Counted from the first letter of the stretch, positions 17,886-27,431 are shown. The stretch: 64,000 nucleotides of DNA from CBDVBE01 sp964543525 (GCA_964543525.1 CAZIYW010000011.1:1-64000); one strand, 5' to 3'. Translations and numbers: made by a program. Notes: generated by a model from the letters alone, not told the origin.

Positions 17886-18845
17886 ATGGATGTTCGACCT
17901 CCAGCATTAAATTTATACCGATATAACTTTCAAGACCTTCTGCTTGAGAACGCAAAGGAGCGTGTTGCCCGAACAGGCACGCGGTCCGATCCACTTATCG
18001 CGCAGGTATTTGTATCACGTTCCCATACCAACGCTGCTCCCCGTGCTCCGCAGGGAGTCGGAGAATACAAACACGCTGCAACCAGAAAAACCAGGACGCA
18101 CGAAAAAAGCGAGGTGGCCAATACCGGTGATACGGTCCAGCAGGTTAATGAAAAGGACGATTCCTGGCTGCCTGAGTCTGCATTTCAATACAATGCGGGA
18201 CGAAGTTATTTCAAACCGCCACTGTCTGTTCGGCAAAGAATGGAAAGCGAAGTCCGTAAACGGAAAAAAGCCGGATTACCCTGCATGTATGCCGATAAGA
18301 ATTTTCACTGCTCGGCCCTGTTTATCCGGTGCGGCGATCGGATTCAATACGCCAACCCGGAATCCATTGAGCAGCGCAATATGCCCCATACCTGCCTCTA
18401 CCGGCCGCGTAAAGCGGGCAAATATATCCTGATAGTCGATGACAACAAAGCGGTACGCGATTTCTGCAGCAACTCAATCGAGCTGTTCTTTAATTATAAC
18501 GGGAATAATATTTTTACTGCCGGTTCCGGGCACGAGGCTGTTGAGCAGTTAACCAGATTTAAACTCGAAGGCAAAGCATGCGGCCTGCTTATCTGTGACA
18601 CTGATCTGCCCGGTATATCCGGTTTTGAAGTTGTCAATGAACTATATAACCGCAACTACAACACCGAAGTGCTTTTAACCAGAGAAGAGCACTCGACCCT
18701 GCAGGCACCGCCCAATTTCAAGGGTCTGCGGGAAATTATCCCCGAGAAAGCGGTAGTAGAAAAAATCATCTCCAAACCGTTTCACTCACAGACATTCATT
18801 AATGCACTGAAAAGCATGGACATCAGCTACCTGTTTCAGGAGTAG
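17886..18845 (+). CDS. Response-regulator receiver-domain protein with unusual N-terminus
   Basis: A 319-residue protein. Residues 1-175 are of unknown fold, rich in Arg, Lys and Asn, with a cysteine-containing stretch (CMYADKNFHCSALFIRCGD). Residues about 178-300 form a receiver domain: ILIVDDNKAVRDFC (acidic pair), ICDTDLPGISGFEV (phosphoacceptor Asp), VLLTREE (Thr), and IISKPFHSQTFI (Lys). No DNA-binding or enzymatic output domain follows. A good Shine-Dalgarno (GGGGGTGAG) precedes the ATG. No histidine kinase is adjacent. The N-terminal region may be a regulatory or protein-interaction element. Confidence 0.75.
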   Translation: MDVRPPALNLYRYNFQDLLLENAKERVARTGTRSDPLIAQVFVSRSHTNAAPRAPQGVGEYKHAATRKTRTHEKSEVANTGDTVQQVNEKDDSWLPESAFQYNAGRSYFKPPLSVRQRMESEVRKRKKAGLPCMYADKNFHCSALFIRCGDRIQYANPESIEQRNMPHTCLYRPRKAGKYILIVDDNKAVRDFCSNSIELFFNYNGNNIFTAGSGHEAVEQLTRFKLEGKACGLLICDTDLPGISGFEVVNELYNRNYNTEVLLTREEHSTLQAPPNFKGLREIIPEKAVVEKIISKPFHSQTFINALKSMDISYLFQE

Positions 18846-18896
18846 ACAAATCCATCATATTGATGTTATAATCTGAATAAGCATACAGTGATTGTG

Positions 18897-18924
18897 TTGC
18901 ATTCCAATCAGCCATCCATATATT
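18897..18924 (+). promoter_or_regulatory. Putative promoter for tRNA-Gln
   Basis: TTGCAT at 18897-18902 and TATATT at 18919-18924 are 16 bases apart, and the tRNA begins 18 bases further on, giving a short 5' leader. Confidence 0.4.
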
Positions 18925-18942
18925 TTATAGGCCGAATTTTGC

Positions 18943-19017
18943 TGGGATGTGGCCCAGTGGTAAGGCGCCTGACTCTGGATCAGGATATCCGAGGTTCGAA
19001 TCCTCGCATCCCAGCCA
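18943..19017 (+). tRNA. tRNA-Gln (CTG)
   Basis: Cloverleaf with acceptor TGGGATG pairing to CATCCCA, anticodon stem CCTGA/TCAGG and loop CTCTGGA giving anticodon CTG (reads CAG). The T arm is GAGGTTCGAATCCTC. Encoded CCA end is present at 19015-19017. The tRNA-Glu gene follows after 109 bases. Confidence 0.95.
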
Positions 19018-19025
19018 ATTCAAAG

Positions 19026-19118
19026 TTGGAGTGATGGAGTGTTGGAGTGATGGGTGAAAGTTTAATTAAATGTATCCCAATACTCCACTATTCCAGTACC
19101 TTATTACTCCATTATTCT
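19026..19118. repeat. Minisatellite-like inverted repeat between tRNAs
   Basis: GGAGTGATGGAGTGTTGGAGTGATGG is followed, after a short AT spacer, by complementary-type text (ACTCCACTATTCCAG, TTACTCCATTATTC). The repeat unit is about ATGGAGTGT. It could fold into a long imperfect hairpin between the tRNA-Gln and tRNA-Glu genes. A related stretch lies near 17548. Confidence 0.5.
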
Positions 19119-19126
19119 GATTTTCC

Positions 19127-19201
19127 GGCGCTATCGTCTAGTGGTTAGGATAGAGGATTCTCAGTCCTTTGACCGGGGTTCGACTCCCCGTAGCGCTACC
19201 A
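19127..19201 (+). tRNA. tRNA-Glu (CTC)
   Basis: Acceptor GGCGCTA pairs with TAGCGCT (first pair G-U). The anticodon stem is GAGGA/TCCTT and the loop TTCTCAG, anticodon CTC (reads GAG). The T arm is CGGGGTTCGACTCCCCG. The genomic CCA end is encoded at 19199-19201. Confidence 0.95.
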
Positions 19202-19268
19202 GATATATCAAGGACTTTCCATTCCGGGAAAGTCCTTCCTTATACCTTCAAATTCATAAAAAACCAAT

Positions 19269-19538
19269 CTATCGCTTATACTTCTCCAACTGATTCTCGG
19301 CAAATTTCTGTACGGTTTTCGGGGCAAAGGCGGCAAGCAGAAAGCCGAAGGTGATGTATATCCCGCCTGCCGGGGTAATACCTTCCCGCTCGAAAAGAAT
19401 GGTCAGTAACCCGAATATTATACTGGCAAGAAGAGCAACAAAGCTCATGAGGCGTATTGAAGAGTTATTTCCACGGTCGTCTTCGAAAAATCTCTTTTTT
19501 TTCACCGGCTGTTCGACTTGCTGATTTTCCAGTACCAT
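19269..19538 (-). CDS. Small two-transmembrane hypothetical protein
   Basis: An 89-residue protein with two hydrophobic helices: about residues 29-48 (RLMSFVALLASIIFGLLTIL) and 55-72 (TPAGGIYITFGFLLAAFAP). It has a basic, acidic N-terminus (KKKRFFEDDRGN) and a basic C-terminus. It resembles small phage- or integrative-element-encoded membrane proteins with the RLMS...ITFGFLLAAFAPK pattern, but I cannot assign it to a named family. It lies just downstream of two tRNAs, a common integration site, although no integrase is visible. Function unknown. Confidence 0.5.
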   Translation of the reverse strand: MVLENQQVEQPVKKKRFFEDDRGNNSSIRLMSFVALLASIIFGLLTILFEREGITPAGGIYITFGFLLAAFAPKTVQKFAENQLEKYKR

Positions 19539-19706
19539 TTCATCCCCTTTGCTGGTGTTTGATTCATAAGATAGTATAGTACAATAAATGTAGTATTATT
19601 AATAAAGATAATATATTCATGATTGCGGCTGCGTGGATAAATTAAAAATACGACGGGATTCAGGAGGCGTAACGGGATACACAGTAAAAATCGTTAACAG
19701 GAATTA

Positions 19707-19746
19707 ATAAAAAAGCCTTCACAAGCAACCACACTCATGAAGGCTT
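19707..19746 (-). terminator. Intrinsic terminator
   Basis: On the minus strand, TGAAGGCTT... pairs with AAGCCTTCA (9 bp) across a 16-base loop, and the stem is followed immediately by a run of T residues (A-run 19709-19714 on the plus strand). Confidence 0.75.
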
Positions 19747-19930
19747 CTGAGCTAGGGAAAGCCCAAACCTACTCACTTAAACTGTTACCCTTACAGCAGT
19801 GGTACACACCACAATCTCTCAATAAAACAGGTGTTGTATCTTTTATTACTCCCCTCTCCCAATGCGCCCTGCTGATATAGAACAATTCAGGGTGAAAATA
19901 TAACCTGTTTCATTCACTAATATAGGCGAA
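19707..19930 (-). ncRNA. Structured RNA candidate ending in an intrinsic terminator
   Basis: Several nested helices occur on this strand with no reading frame. An 8-bp helix joins AAACAGGT at 19825-19832 to ACCTGTTT at 19903-19910. Inside it is a 5-bp CCCTG/CAGGG hairpin (19867-19871 with 19888-19892). Nearby is a GTGGT-ACAC-ACCAC hairpin at 19799-19812, and the run ends in a good terminator at 19707-19746. The 5' end is a guess. It could be a small regulatory RNA; I compared it with 6S, tmRNA, SRP and RNase P RNA from memory and saw no convincing match. Confidence 0.4.
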
Positions 19931-19935
19931 AATCC

Positions 19936-19994
19936 TGTAGAATGCTTTAAAAAGGCTATCTTTCTGTAGACCAGTTTTTATATTTTTGTAGACC
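19936..19994. repeat. Three TGTAGA direct repeats
   Basis: TGTAGA occurs at 19936, 19965 and 19987; the last two extend to TGTAGACC and are 22 bases apart, about two helical turns. They lie upstream of the structured RNA candidate (minus strand) and could be an operator. Confidence 0.35.
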
Positions 19995-20272
19995 TTTTTT
20001 AAGGATATATAATAAAATTTTTCAGCCGGTTTGCGGTACTATTTATACCCGCAGGTAGGTGGTGAATACGGTGTAAACATTAAAAGAGGCTAAATATTGT
20101 ATCGGGAAAGGTACTAATAATATATTTATGTATAAGAGATTTGTTTTTCCTGTCAAGAAGGATAGTAATACAATACTCGTTGCCCCGAAATTGTATAACC
20201 GGAATTCCGGTACAGTACCCATCCTGAATGTTCGAGCGGATACCGGCAACTTTCAACCCTAAGGTTATTCCA

Positions 20273-21603
20273 ATGCGTAAAAAACTTTTCAGTATGCGTG
20301 CGCTCTCTGTCTGCAGTATCCTTTTCTTTCTGGTAACACCCGTTCTGTTTGCTCAGGCATTTCCCGATGAATCAAAACCCACCCTTGCAGTGCTGCCGTT
20401 ACGAACCGGGGACAATGAGATCACACCGGAAACAACGGAACTTTCCAACTGGATTATTTTCAAATCCTTTACGCTGGGTATAAAGGGTATAATGGATTTC
20501 GCAGAAACGCAGAGTATCCTCGAATCGAATGGCGCAGGCGGTACCATGTCATGCAATACCGACAGTTGTGTATATCGCGCCGGGACACTCCTGGATGTTG
20601 AGAGAATAATCTGGGGTACATTGGAATCGGATACAAATCAGCATACCATTGCCCTTTACCTGGTTGATGTAATCAGTGAGGAGGCGCTCAGTAAGGTCAC
20701 GATACAGATAAAAGGTTCGGCAAGGGATATACAAAGTCACCTTACGCCGGCATTGCAGCGTCTCTATGCAAAAGCTGATGCCGAGGATATCGCAAGCGGT
20801 AATACTGCGGCGCCGTCGTCGGAGGATAACCCGCTTGACGAACCTGCCGCACCTTTCTCCAGGACGGTAACGCTTAAGCTCCTCAGCGAACCGTCCGGCG
20901 CAACGGTATTTATCAACGATGAAGAGGCAGGTACAACGCCGTTTCATACTGATTCACTGAAAGCGGGGTACCATAGAATAAAACTCAGGATGCACGGATA
21001 TAATGAATTTGAAAAAACATTCACTTTTTCCAGGGGTGCGAAGAAAAAATATCTGATTAAGCTCTCTAAAAATTTTGGCAGCCTCGCGGTATTCAGTAAG
21101 CCGAAAGGAGCCTCAGTAATCCTGAACAGCGGCACCCTGGGCCAGACACCGTTTTTCTGTGACACCCCATTGCACCGGGGAACTATACCCTCCACTGTGT
21201 GCTGCCGAAATTTATCCCCCACACCAGACCGGTTACCGTAAACCGGGCCGCATCAGACACCATTTCCGTTGCGCTCACTTCTCAGGCATATCTTGATTCT
21301 CTGAAACAACTCAGGCATAAGCGGGGACAATGGGTACGCAGAATAGCATTTGGTTTCTGCGGGGCGGGATTCACCGCACTCGGGGTATACCGTAACAATG
21401 AGATGCAGGATGCTGTTGACAGAAAGGATGCGGCCTACGAAAATTACAGCAAACCGGCCCAGTCGGAATCATATTATTTATACTGGTGGGACGAGGTAAA
21501 GAAGGCGCGTGCCGATGCCAAGACGCTGAGAAAAAAAAGGAATGCAGGATCTGTCGTGGGCGGTCTTTTTGGGATCGCATTCGGGATCTCAATTCCATTT
21601 TAA
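20273..21603 (+). pseudogene. Exported PEGA-domain protein, frameshifted near 21172
   Basis: An exported protein interrupted by a frameshift. ATG at 20273 begins a signal peptide (MRKKLFSMRALSVCSIL). Residues 40-165 resemble the penicillin-binding-activity-type regulator N-terminus (LAVLPLRTGDNEI). Two PEGA domains follow, SEPSGATVFINDEEAGTTP and SKPKGASVILNSGTLGQTP. At about 21171-21174 the frame jumps: the frame in use reads PLHRGTIPSTVCC, but the other reads PGNYTLHCVLPKF and continues to a helical C-terminus ending at 21603. One missing base explains it. The PEGA domain is a peptidoglycan-associated beta-sandwich. In-frame readable ends on both sides suggest a recent lesion or sequencing error. 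Confidence 0.6.
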
Positions 21604-21635
21604 CAGTTTTTTACGAAAAGGAACAGCAGGTGAAT

Positions 21636-24066
21636 ATGAAAACCCTTTTCCAAACAATAGCGGTTATCGTTGTCTTGAGTATTGTATTCTCTCTCATCAA
21701 CTGTGTGAGCAATGATGACGATTATACGCAGTCAAATCCCTGGGATCCGAACGGCGACAACTTTATTTACAACCAGGGGCCGTAAAATCTTACCGTATCC
21801 GTCGGTAGTGGACTCTGGTATGATTATGATTTTACCAACAATATCGGCAGTATCAGAATAAGCTTCTCGGCAACCGACCCCAACGGAAGCAAGGATACGC
21901 TTACCTATACGGTAGCCGCAGGTCCCGCCGCCGGTTCCCTTACCACCATATATACCGGACTTGATACGGTAGTGATTCTTGACAGTGTCACCTTTTCACA
22001 AGTGATTTATTATAACGTTACCGCCACGGATCTGTATGACAGCTCCATATCCTATGCAAGTTCGTTTACCTCACCGGCAGCCAAACCGCCGTCACCGCCA
22101 ACCGGCCTGTATACGTCAAACGGGTATACCTATATAGAAGTCACCTGGGACAATGAGCCGACGGTGACGCGATACCGGCTGTACCGCTCAAACAATACCA
22201 ACGATTTCTATACCCGGATTCTGGATACGGTACCGCAGACAACCGGTTTTTATATTGATTATAACGACAGTGTTCCCGATTATTATCTCCATTATTACGT
22301 GGCTACCGCATGTAATCAATACGGAGAAAGCCGCTCCGAACCTGTTGAGGGCCGGCGGTACTACACAGGACTTACAACGCCGTCAATCAGTTATGCTTCA
22401 AGCGGCAGCTATTATGACTCGATAAAGGTATACTGGTATCCGACCGCTTCATCGTACAATCCGGCATACTACCATTTGTATAGATGCGACTCCTCATCAA
22501 CGGGGAAATACCGCCATATCGCAACCGTGCAACACACCAACACCTCGACGATTAGTTACTATGACACGGTATACACGAACAGAACCTGCTACTACAAGCT
22601 TGCGGTATTTGATAAAAATGACCGGGGCAGCAGACTCAGCCGCTATGAATCCGGATATTTTAAAACCTTTTCAGGCCTCTATTCTGTCACTGCATCAAAC
22701 GGCACCTTTGATGCATACATTCTGATTGACTGGTCTTTGGTATCATTAGCGGTGGAATACAACATTTATCGCGCCACAACATCCTCCGGGCCATATTCGC
22801 TTATCGATTCGTCAACAAAGACCACCTATTACGATTCATCCATAGTAGACACCTCAACGACAAATCAGCATTATTACTATAAAGTCACTGCAGTGAGGCA
22901 GGATGGCCGTGAAAGCGCTTTCAGTTCATACGACTATGGGTATCTGCGGCCCTTTTCATATCCTGCAATAGTCAATGCATCACGGTACATGTACGGCTCG
23001 CATATAGCAGTCTCCTGGAGCAGAGTAGCGAAAGGTACCGGGTATAATGTCTACCGATCAACATCGACAAGTTCTTCAACCTTTGCTAAAATCGCCGCAG
23101 TAACGGATACCTTCTACTGTGATTCTGCGGTAAAGTCCGACTCAACCTACTATTACAAACTTTCAGCCCTCAAGGAGAGTACCGAATCCTCTTTATCTTC
23201 ATACGAAAGCGGTAATCGTCGGCCGCCGTCATTCCCGTCGAATATCTTTGTCGGCAGTGAGCAATACATGACTCATATCCCGATAAGCTGGACTGCAAGT
23301 TCCGGTGCGGACTGGTACTGCATCTATCGACATACCCCTTCCACCGGAACCTTTACCAGGCTGGCCTCAACGACAGCCGTTTCCTACAATGATTCAACAC
23401 CACTGCCGAACATTGTCTACTATTATAAAATCGCTGCATACAGTATTGTGGGAGAAGGAACACCGAGCAGCCCGAAATCCGGGAAACTTCTCTGGGCATT
23501 TCCCTCACCGCCCGACACGGTTGGTGCAACAAAAGGAACAAAGGTTGACACTATTACAATAACATGGTCATCGTGTCTGAACACAACGTACTATGCAGTG
23601 TTTCGTGATACGGAAACCGTTTTTACAAATCCGGAATTACGCTGTACAACGACCGTCACAACGTTCCATGACACGGTACATTCCGATACATCCTATGTAT
23701 ACCGGATTAAATCAATCAACCAGGTTGGAGAAAGTGTATTAAGTACTGCCTATGATATCGGATATCGCAAACCGTCGGCAGCACCGCTCGCGCCGGAGGA
23801 TCTGGTGGCCGACTCACTCCCCACCCATATCCCATATCCATCTGTCCTGGTCACCACCCTCATCAGGCTCTCCGGCACAAGGCTATATTATTTACCGCGC
23901 TGATTTCCTGAATGGTACCTATGATTCTCTTGCTACTGCTCCAATGGTGGAATATAATGATATAGTACCGTTGACCTGGCCGATCTATTACTGGTACCGT
24001 GTTACCGCTTATAATGTCATGGGAGAAAGCCCCGTCTCCAACACCGTTAGAGGAACACGAAAATAA
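21636..24066 (+). pseudogene. Fibronectin type III-repeat lipoprotein, one nonsense codon and one 7-bp duplication
   Basis: A secreted or surface lipoprotein in three readable pieces. ATG at 21636 begins a signal peptide with lipobox SLINC. After residue 49 a TAA (21783-21785) interrupts QGP-NLTVSV; the flanking sequence suggests AAA (Lys) became TAA. The same frame then continues to 23903 through about seven FN3-like modules (VTWDNEPTVTRYRLYRS and similar, each ending in a WY...YYKL strand). At 23825-23838 CCATATC is duplicated in tandem; with one copy the frame continues SLPTHIHLSWSPPSSG to 24066. So three lesions, counting the upstream gene, fall within 3 kb. FN3 repeats usually mediate adhesion or carbohydrate attachment. 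Confidence 0.6.
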
Positions 24067-24297
24067 GGTAGATCAGTGCAGGCAATTATCCATTCTTTCC
24101 TGGTTATTTTTGCTCTGTCCGGTCATGCTTTTTCAATTAGTTCCCCATTGGCAGTTACCCGGATATGTCGGTATAATCTTCGATTTTAAATATTACCTGT
24201 GCACTTTTTACCGCTACAGCATTGACAATCTTGTCTTTGTTTTCGTATTTTTGATTGATTATCAATTACTATTATGGTATTAATTGTAGTGCTATTC

Positions 24298-24371
24298 GGG
24301 CGATTAGCTCAGATGGTTAGAGTACTTGCTTGACATGCAAGGGGTCACTGGTTCAATTCCAGTATCGCCCA
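24298..24371 (+). tRNA. tRNA-Val (GAC)
   Basis: Acceptor GGGCGAT pairs with ATCGCCC, anticodon stem CTTGC/GCAAG, loop TTGACAT giving anticodon GAC (reads GTC). The T arm is ACTGGTTCAATTCCAGT. CCA is not encoded. Confidence 0.95.
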
Positions 24372-24526
24372 TTATCGGTTCTCATACGATATTTCTATCG
24401 AGCCCAACGGTTCTCCTCTTACCCCAGGGCACTCCGATTCAAGCGGAGCGGAAATGAAAAACAGAGGATTGATGTATAACAATGGGTTCACTGACAGACG
24501 TACTTTAACAGAGAGTATAGAACGTT

Positions 24527-26434
24527 ATGAAGGTTTTACTGCCTGACGGCTCTGCCGTACCCCTTGAGGCGGGTGCGAATGCGATAGATTGTGCCAACGC
24601 TATAGGTCCCGGTCTTGCGAAGGCGGCTCTCGCGGCCCGTGTAAACGGGAATCTGGTCGATCTCAACACTCCTCTGAAGGAAAATGATACGGTGGAGATT
24701 ATCACCTTCAGCTCAGAGGAAGGTAAAGCCCTTTTCTGGCATTCATCTTCGCATATCATGGCTCAGGCGGTGCAGGAACTTTTCCCTTCCGCAAAGCTCG
24801 CCATAGGCCCGGCTATTGACTCGGGCTTCTACTACGATTTCGATGTGGAAAATCCGTTTACCCCGGAAGATCTTGAAAAGATAGAGAAAAAATGCAGGGA
24901 TATTGTTGCACAAAAGCTACCGTTTTCCCGCTCCGAATGCTCAAGAGAAGAAGCGATAGCCCTGTTCGATAAAAAAGGTGAAGTATACAAAGTCGAGCTT
25001 ATTAAAGATCTGGAGGGTAGTCCGAGTATTTACCACACCGGCGAATGGCTCGACCTGTGCCGTGGCCCCCATATTCCCCATACCGGCCATGTCAAGGCGC
25101 TCAAACTGCTTAGTGTTGCGGGTGCGTATTGGAAGGGGAATGCAAAGAATAAAATGCTGCAGCGAATCTACGGCATTTCATTTCCCAAAAAGTCACAGCT
25201 TGATGAGTATTTACAACTGCTTGAAGAGGCGCAGAAACGGGATCACCGCAAACTGGGTAAAGAACTGGATCTCTTCTCCTTTCATCAGGAAGGTGCGGGA
25301 TTCCCGTTCTGGCATCCCAAGGGAATGGTTCTCTATAATATTGTTGCCGATTACAGCAGGCAGGAGCATCTTGCCGCAGGGTATACGGAAGTAAAAACAC
25401 CGATTGTGTTAAACGAAGAGTTATGGCATCGCAGCGGCCACTGGGACAAGTACAAGGAAAACATGTATTTCACTGAAATTGATGATGCTATGCATGCGAT
25501 AAAACCGATGAACTGTCCCGGCGGGTTGCTTATTTATAAAAACAACAGCCATTCATACCGGGAACTTCCTATAAAAAACTTTGAATTCGGTCTGGTACAT
25601 CGCCATGAAAAAGCCGGGGTACTTCACGGGTTGTTCAGAGTACGCCAGTTTACGCAGGATGACGCTCATATATTCTGTACCCCCGATCAGATCGAGCAGC
25701 AGATATCGGAAGTTATCGATTTTATTTTTAATATGTACACGACCTTTGGTTTCAAGGATTTTCATATCGAGCTTTCGACACGGCCGGAAGATTTTATCGG
25801 TGATGTTGCCGTGTGGAATATTTCGGAGAAAGCACTTGAGAATGTGCTGAAAGCAAAAAAGATTGATTACAAACTCAATCCCGGCGACGGCGCGTTCTAC
25901 GGGCCGAAGATAGATTTTCATATCCTTGACTGTTTAAAGCGAAGCTGGCAGTGCGGTACTGTTCAGCTTGATTTCAGCATGCCGCAGCGATTCGGTCTGG
26001 AATATACCGACGCCGACGGAGAGAAGAAACAGCCGGTTATGATCCATCGCGCGCTTCTTGGTTCCATGGAGCGCTTTATCGGCATTCTTCTTGAACACTA
26101 CGGCGGATTTTTACCGCTGTGGCTTTCACCGGTGCAGGTTATGGTTATGCCGATTTCCGAAAAATTCAGCAGGTATGCGGATTCTGTTGTACAGGCGCTA
26201 CAGTCCGCAGGAATCAGGGTTGAGCAGGATTGCCGCAATGAAAAAATCGGATATAAAATACGACAGGCAGAGATAAATAAAATTCCCTATATGATAATTG
26301 TGGGAGAAAAGGAGGAGCAGTCCCGGACCGTATCGATGCGGAAACATACCAGGGGCGATCAGGGCTCTCTCACCCTGCAGGACTGCATTGGCCTTTTACA
26401 AAAAGAGATAGCTGAAAAGTCTCTTTTAGAATAA
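24527..26434 (+). CDS. thrS: Threonine-tRNA ligase
   Basis: Charges tRNA-Thr. The 635-residue protein has the full ThrRS architecture: N-terminal TGS domain (MKVLLPDGSAVPLEAGAN, about residues 1-62), second additional domain with SSSHIMAQAVQELFPSAKLAIGP, and class II catalytic core with AMKPMNCPGG (as IKPMNCPGG), RVRQFTQDDAHIFC, and GAFYGPKID. The C-terminal anticodon-binding domain ends with the EIAEKSLLE tail. It begins an operon: infC starts 22 bases after the stop. A small hairpin (CTCCG/CGGAG) sits upstream near 24430, but no T-box signature is visible. Confidence 0.97.
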   Translation: MKVLLPDGSAVPLEAGANAIDCANAIGPGLAKAALAARVNGNLVDLNTPLKENDTVEIITFSSEEGKALFWHSSSHIMAQAVQELFPSAKLAIGPAIDSGFYYDFDVENPFTPEDLEKIEKKCRDIVAQKLPFSRSECSREEAIALFDKKGEVYKVELIKDLEGSPSIYHTGEWLDLCRGPHIPHTGHVKALKLLSVAGAYWKGNAKNKMLQRIYGISFPKKSQLDEYLQLLEEAQKRDHRKLGKELDLFSFHQEGAGFPFWHPKGMVLYNIVADYSRQEHLAAGYTEVKTPIVLNEELWHRSGHWDKYKENMYFTEIDDAMHAIKPMNCPGGLLIYKNNSHSYRELPIKNFEFGLVHRHEKAGVLHGLFRVRQFTQDDAHIFCTPDQIEQQISEVIDFIFNMYTTFGFKDFHIELSTRPEDFIGDVAVWNISEKALENVLKAKKIDYKLNPGDGAFYGPKIDFHILDCLKRSWQCGTVQLDFSMPQRFGLEYTDADGEKKQPVMIHRALLGSMERFIGILLEHYGGFLPLWLSPVQVMVMPISEKFSRYADSVVQALQSAGIRVEQDCRNEKIGYKIRQAEINKIPYMIIVGEKEEQSRTVSMRKHTRGDQGSLTLQDCIGLLQKEIAEKSLLE

Positions 26435-26443
26435 CACTTTTCC

Positions 26444-26458
26444 AAGGAGGTATTTATT
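26444..26458 (+). promoter_or_regulatory. infC ribosome binding site and ATT start
   Basis: AAGGAGG at 26444-26450 lies 5 bases before ATT at 26456. There is no ATG, GTG or TTG at the right place in frame. AUU initiation of infC, autoregulated by IF3, is well known in Escherichia coli, and the same arrangement appears here. Confidence 0.8.
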
Positions 26459-27058
26459 AACAGATCACGCTCTTTCAAGCAGGAAGACACTACTCGTATC
26501 AATGAAAGAATTCAGGGGCCTCGTGTTCGAGTAGTAGACACGGACGGTAAAGCTTTAGGGATACTTCCGACCCATGAAGCGATAACCAGAGCGATTGAGG
26601 CCGGGTATGACCTGGTTGAAGTCGCACCGAAAGCTGAACCGCCGGTATGCCGGATTATGGACTATGGCAAATATAAGTATGAAAAAGCCAAGAAGGAAAA
26701 GGAAGCCCGCAAGAAACAGCATGTCATGCATTTGAAGGAGATTAAGTTTCACCCCAAAACCGAAGTCCATGATTATAATTTCAAAGTTGAACATGCCCGT
26801 AAATTCCTTCTGAAAGGTGACCGGGTGAAAATAACCGTGGTCTTTCGTGGAAGAGAAATTGTGTATAAAGACTTCGGTGTCCAGTTACTGGATCGCATTG
26901 ATGCAGATCTTACCGATGTGGCTCAGCGTGAGCTGCAATACAAAATGGAAGGCAGGAATATGATTTCCACCTACGTTCCCGACAAAATAAAAATACAGGC
27001 GTATAAACGCAAGATAGAAAAAGAAAAGAAGGAATCGAAATCAAAAGAAAGCGAATAA
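26456..27058 (+). CDS. infC: Translation initiation factor IF-3, ATT start
   Basis: IF-3 keeps ribosomal subunits apart and checks start-codon fidelity. Translation from ATT at 26456 gives 200 residues. The family core is clear: RINERIQGPRVRVVD at the start, ALGILPTHEAI, LVEVAPKAEPPVCRIMDYGKYKYE, then KEIKFHPKTEVHDYNFKVE and the C-terminal REIVYKDFGVQLLDRI. The next ATG at 26657 would delete the N-terminal domain. It sits between thrS and rpmI, as in many bacteria. Confidence 0.93.
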   Translation: MNRSRSFKQEDTTRINERIQGPRVRVVDTDGKALGILPTHEAITRAIEAGYDLVEVAPKAEPPVCRIMDYGKYKYEKAKKEKEARKKQHVMHLKEIKFHPKTEVHDYNFKVEHARKFLLKGDRVKITVVFRGREIVYKDFGVQLLDRIDADLTDVAQRELQYKMEGRNMISTYVPDKIKIQAYKRKIEKEKKESKSKESE

Positions 27059-27110
27059 GGATATTATCAATCGCAGTGTAATTATACACTTCACATAGAG
27101 GAGATATACT

Positions 27111-27305
27111 ATGCCTAAAGTTAAAACCCGCAGTGCCGTTAAAAAACGTTTTAAGACAACTGCAAAAGGTCATCTTAAACGGAAAAAGGCGTATACCAGC
27201 CATATCCTGACAAAAAAAACAACAAAGCGGAAACGAAATCTGCGCCGAAGTTCGCTCGTTGATAAGACACAGGAGAGAAAAGTCAAGGAAATGTTATCAC
27301 AGTAA
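27111..27305 (+). CDS. rpmI: 50S ribosomal protein L35
   Basis: A 64-residue, strongly basic protein matching L35: MPKVKTRSAVKKRFKTTA and the following KGHLKRKKAYTSHILTKK block, ending in DKTQERKVKEMLSQ. It is preceded by AGAGGAG and follows infC by 52 bases. rplT follows after a 126-base gap, longer than usual, which may hold L20-responsive mRNA structure. The order infC-rpmI-rplT is classical. Confidence 0.97.
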   Translation: MPKVKTRSAVKKRFKTTAKGHLKRKKAYTSHILTKKTTKRKRNLRRSSLVDKTQERKVKEMLSQ

Positions 27306-27431
27306 AATTGAACACAAGAACATTTTAGATAGGATCAAGGTGATTCTGGATGATGACACTACCTTAAACGCTCTTTACAAATCTAAAATCAAGAATCTGA
27401 TATCTAAAATGCTTATAGAAGGAGTTCTATT

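Noticed and set aside
17584..17994. Minus-strand frame before the receiver gene
   Set aside because: It overlaps the start of a well-supported gene and has no recognisable domain or ribosome binding site.
19707..19930. Known RNA classes (6S, tmRNA, SRP, RNase P RNA) for the structured candidate
   Set aside because: None of the conserved core motifs I know for these RNAs could be matched with confidence.
24372..24526. T-box riboswitch before thrS
   Set aside because: A small hairpin is present, but no AGGGTGG-type antiterminator sequence and no terminator are visible.
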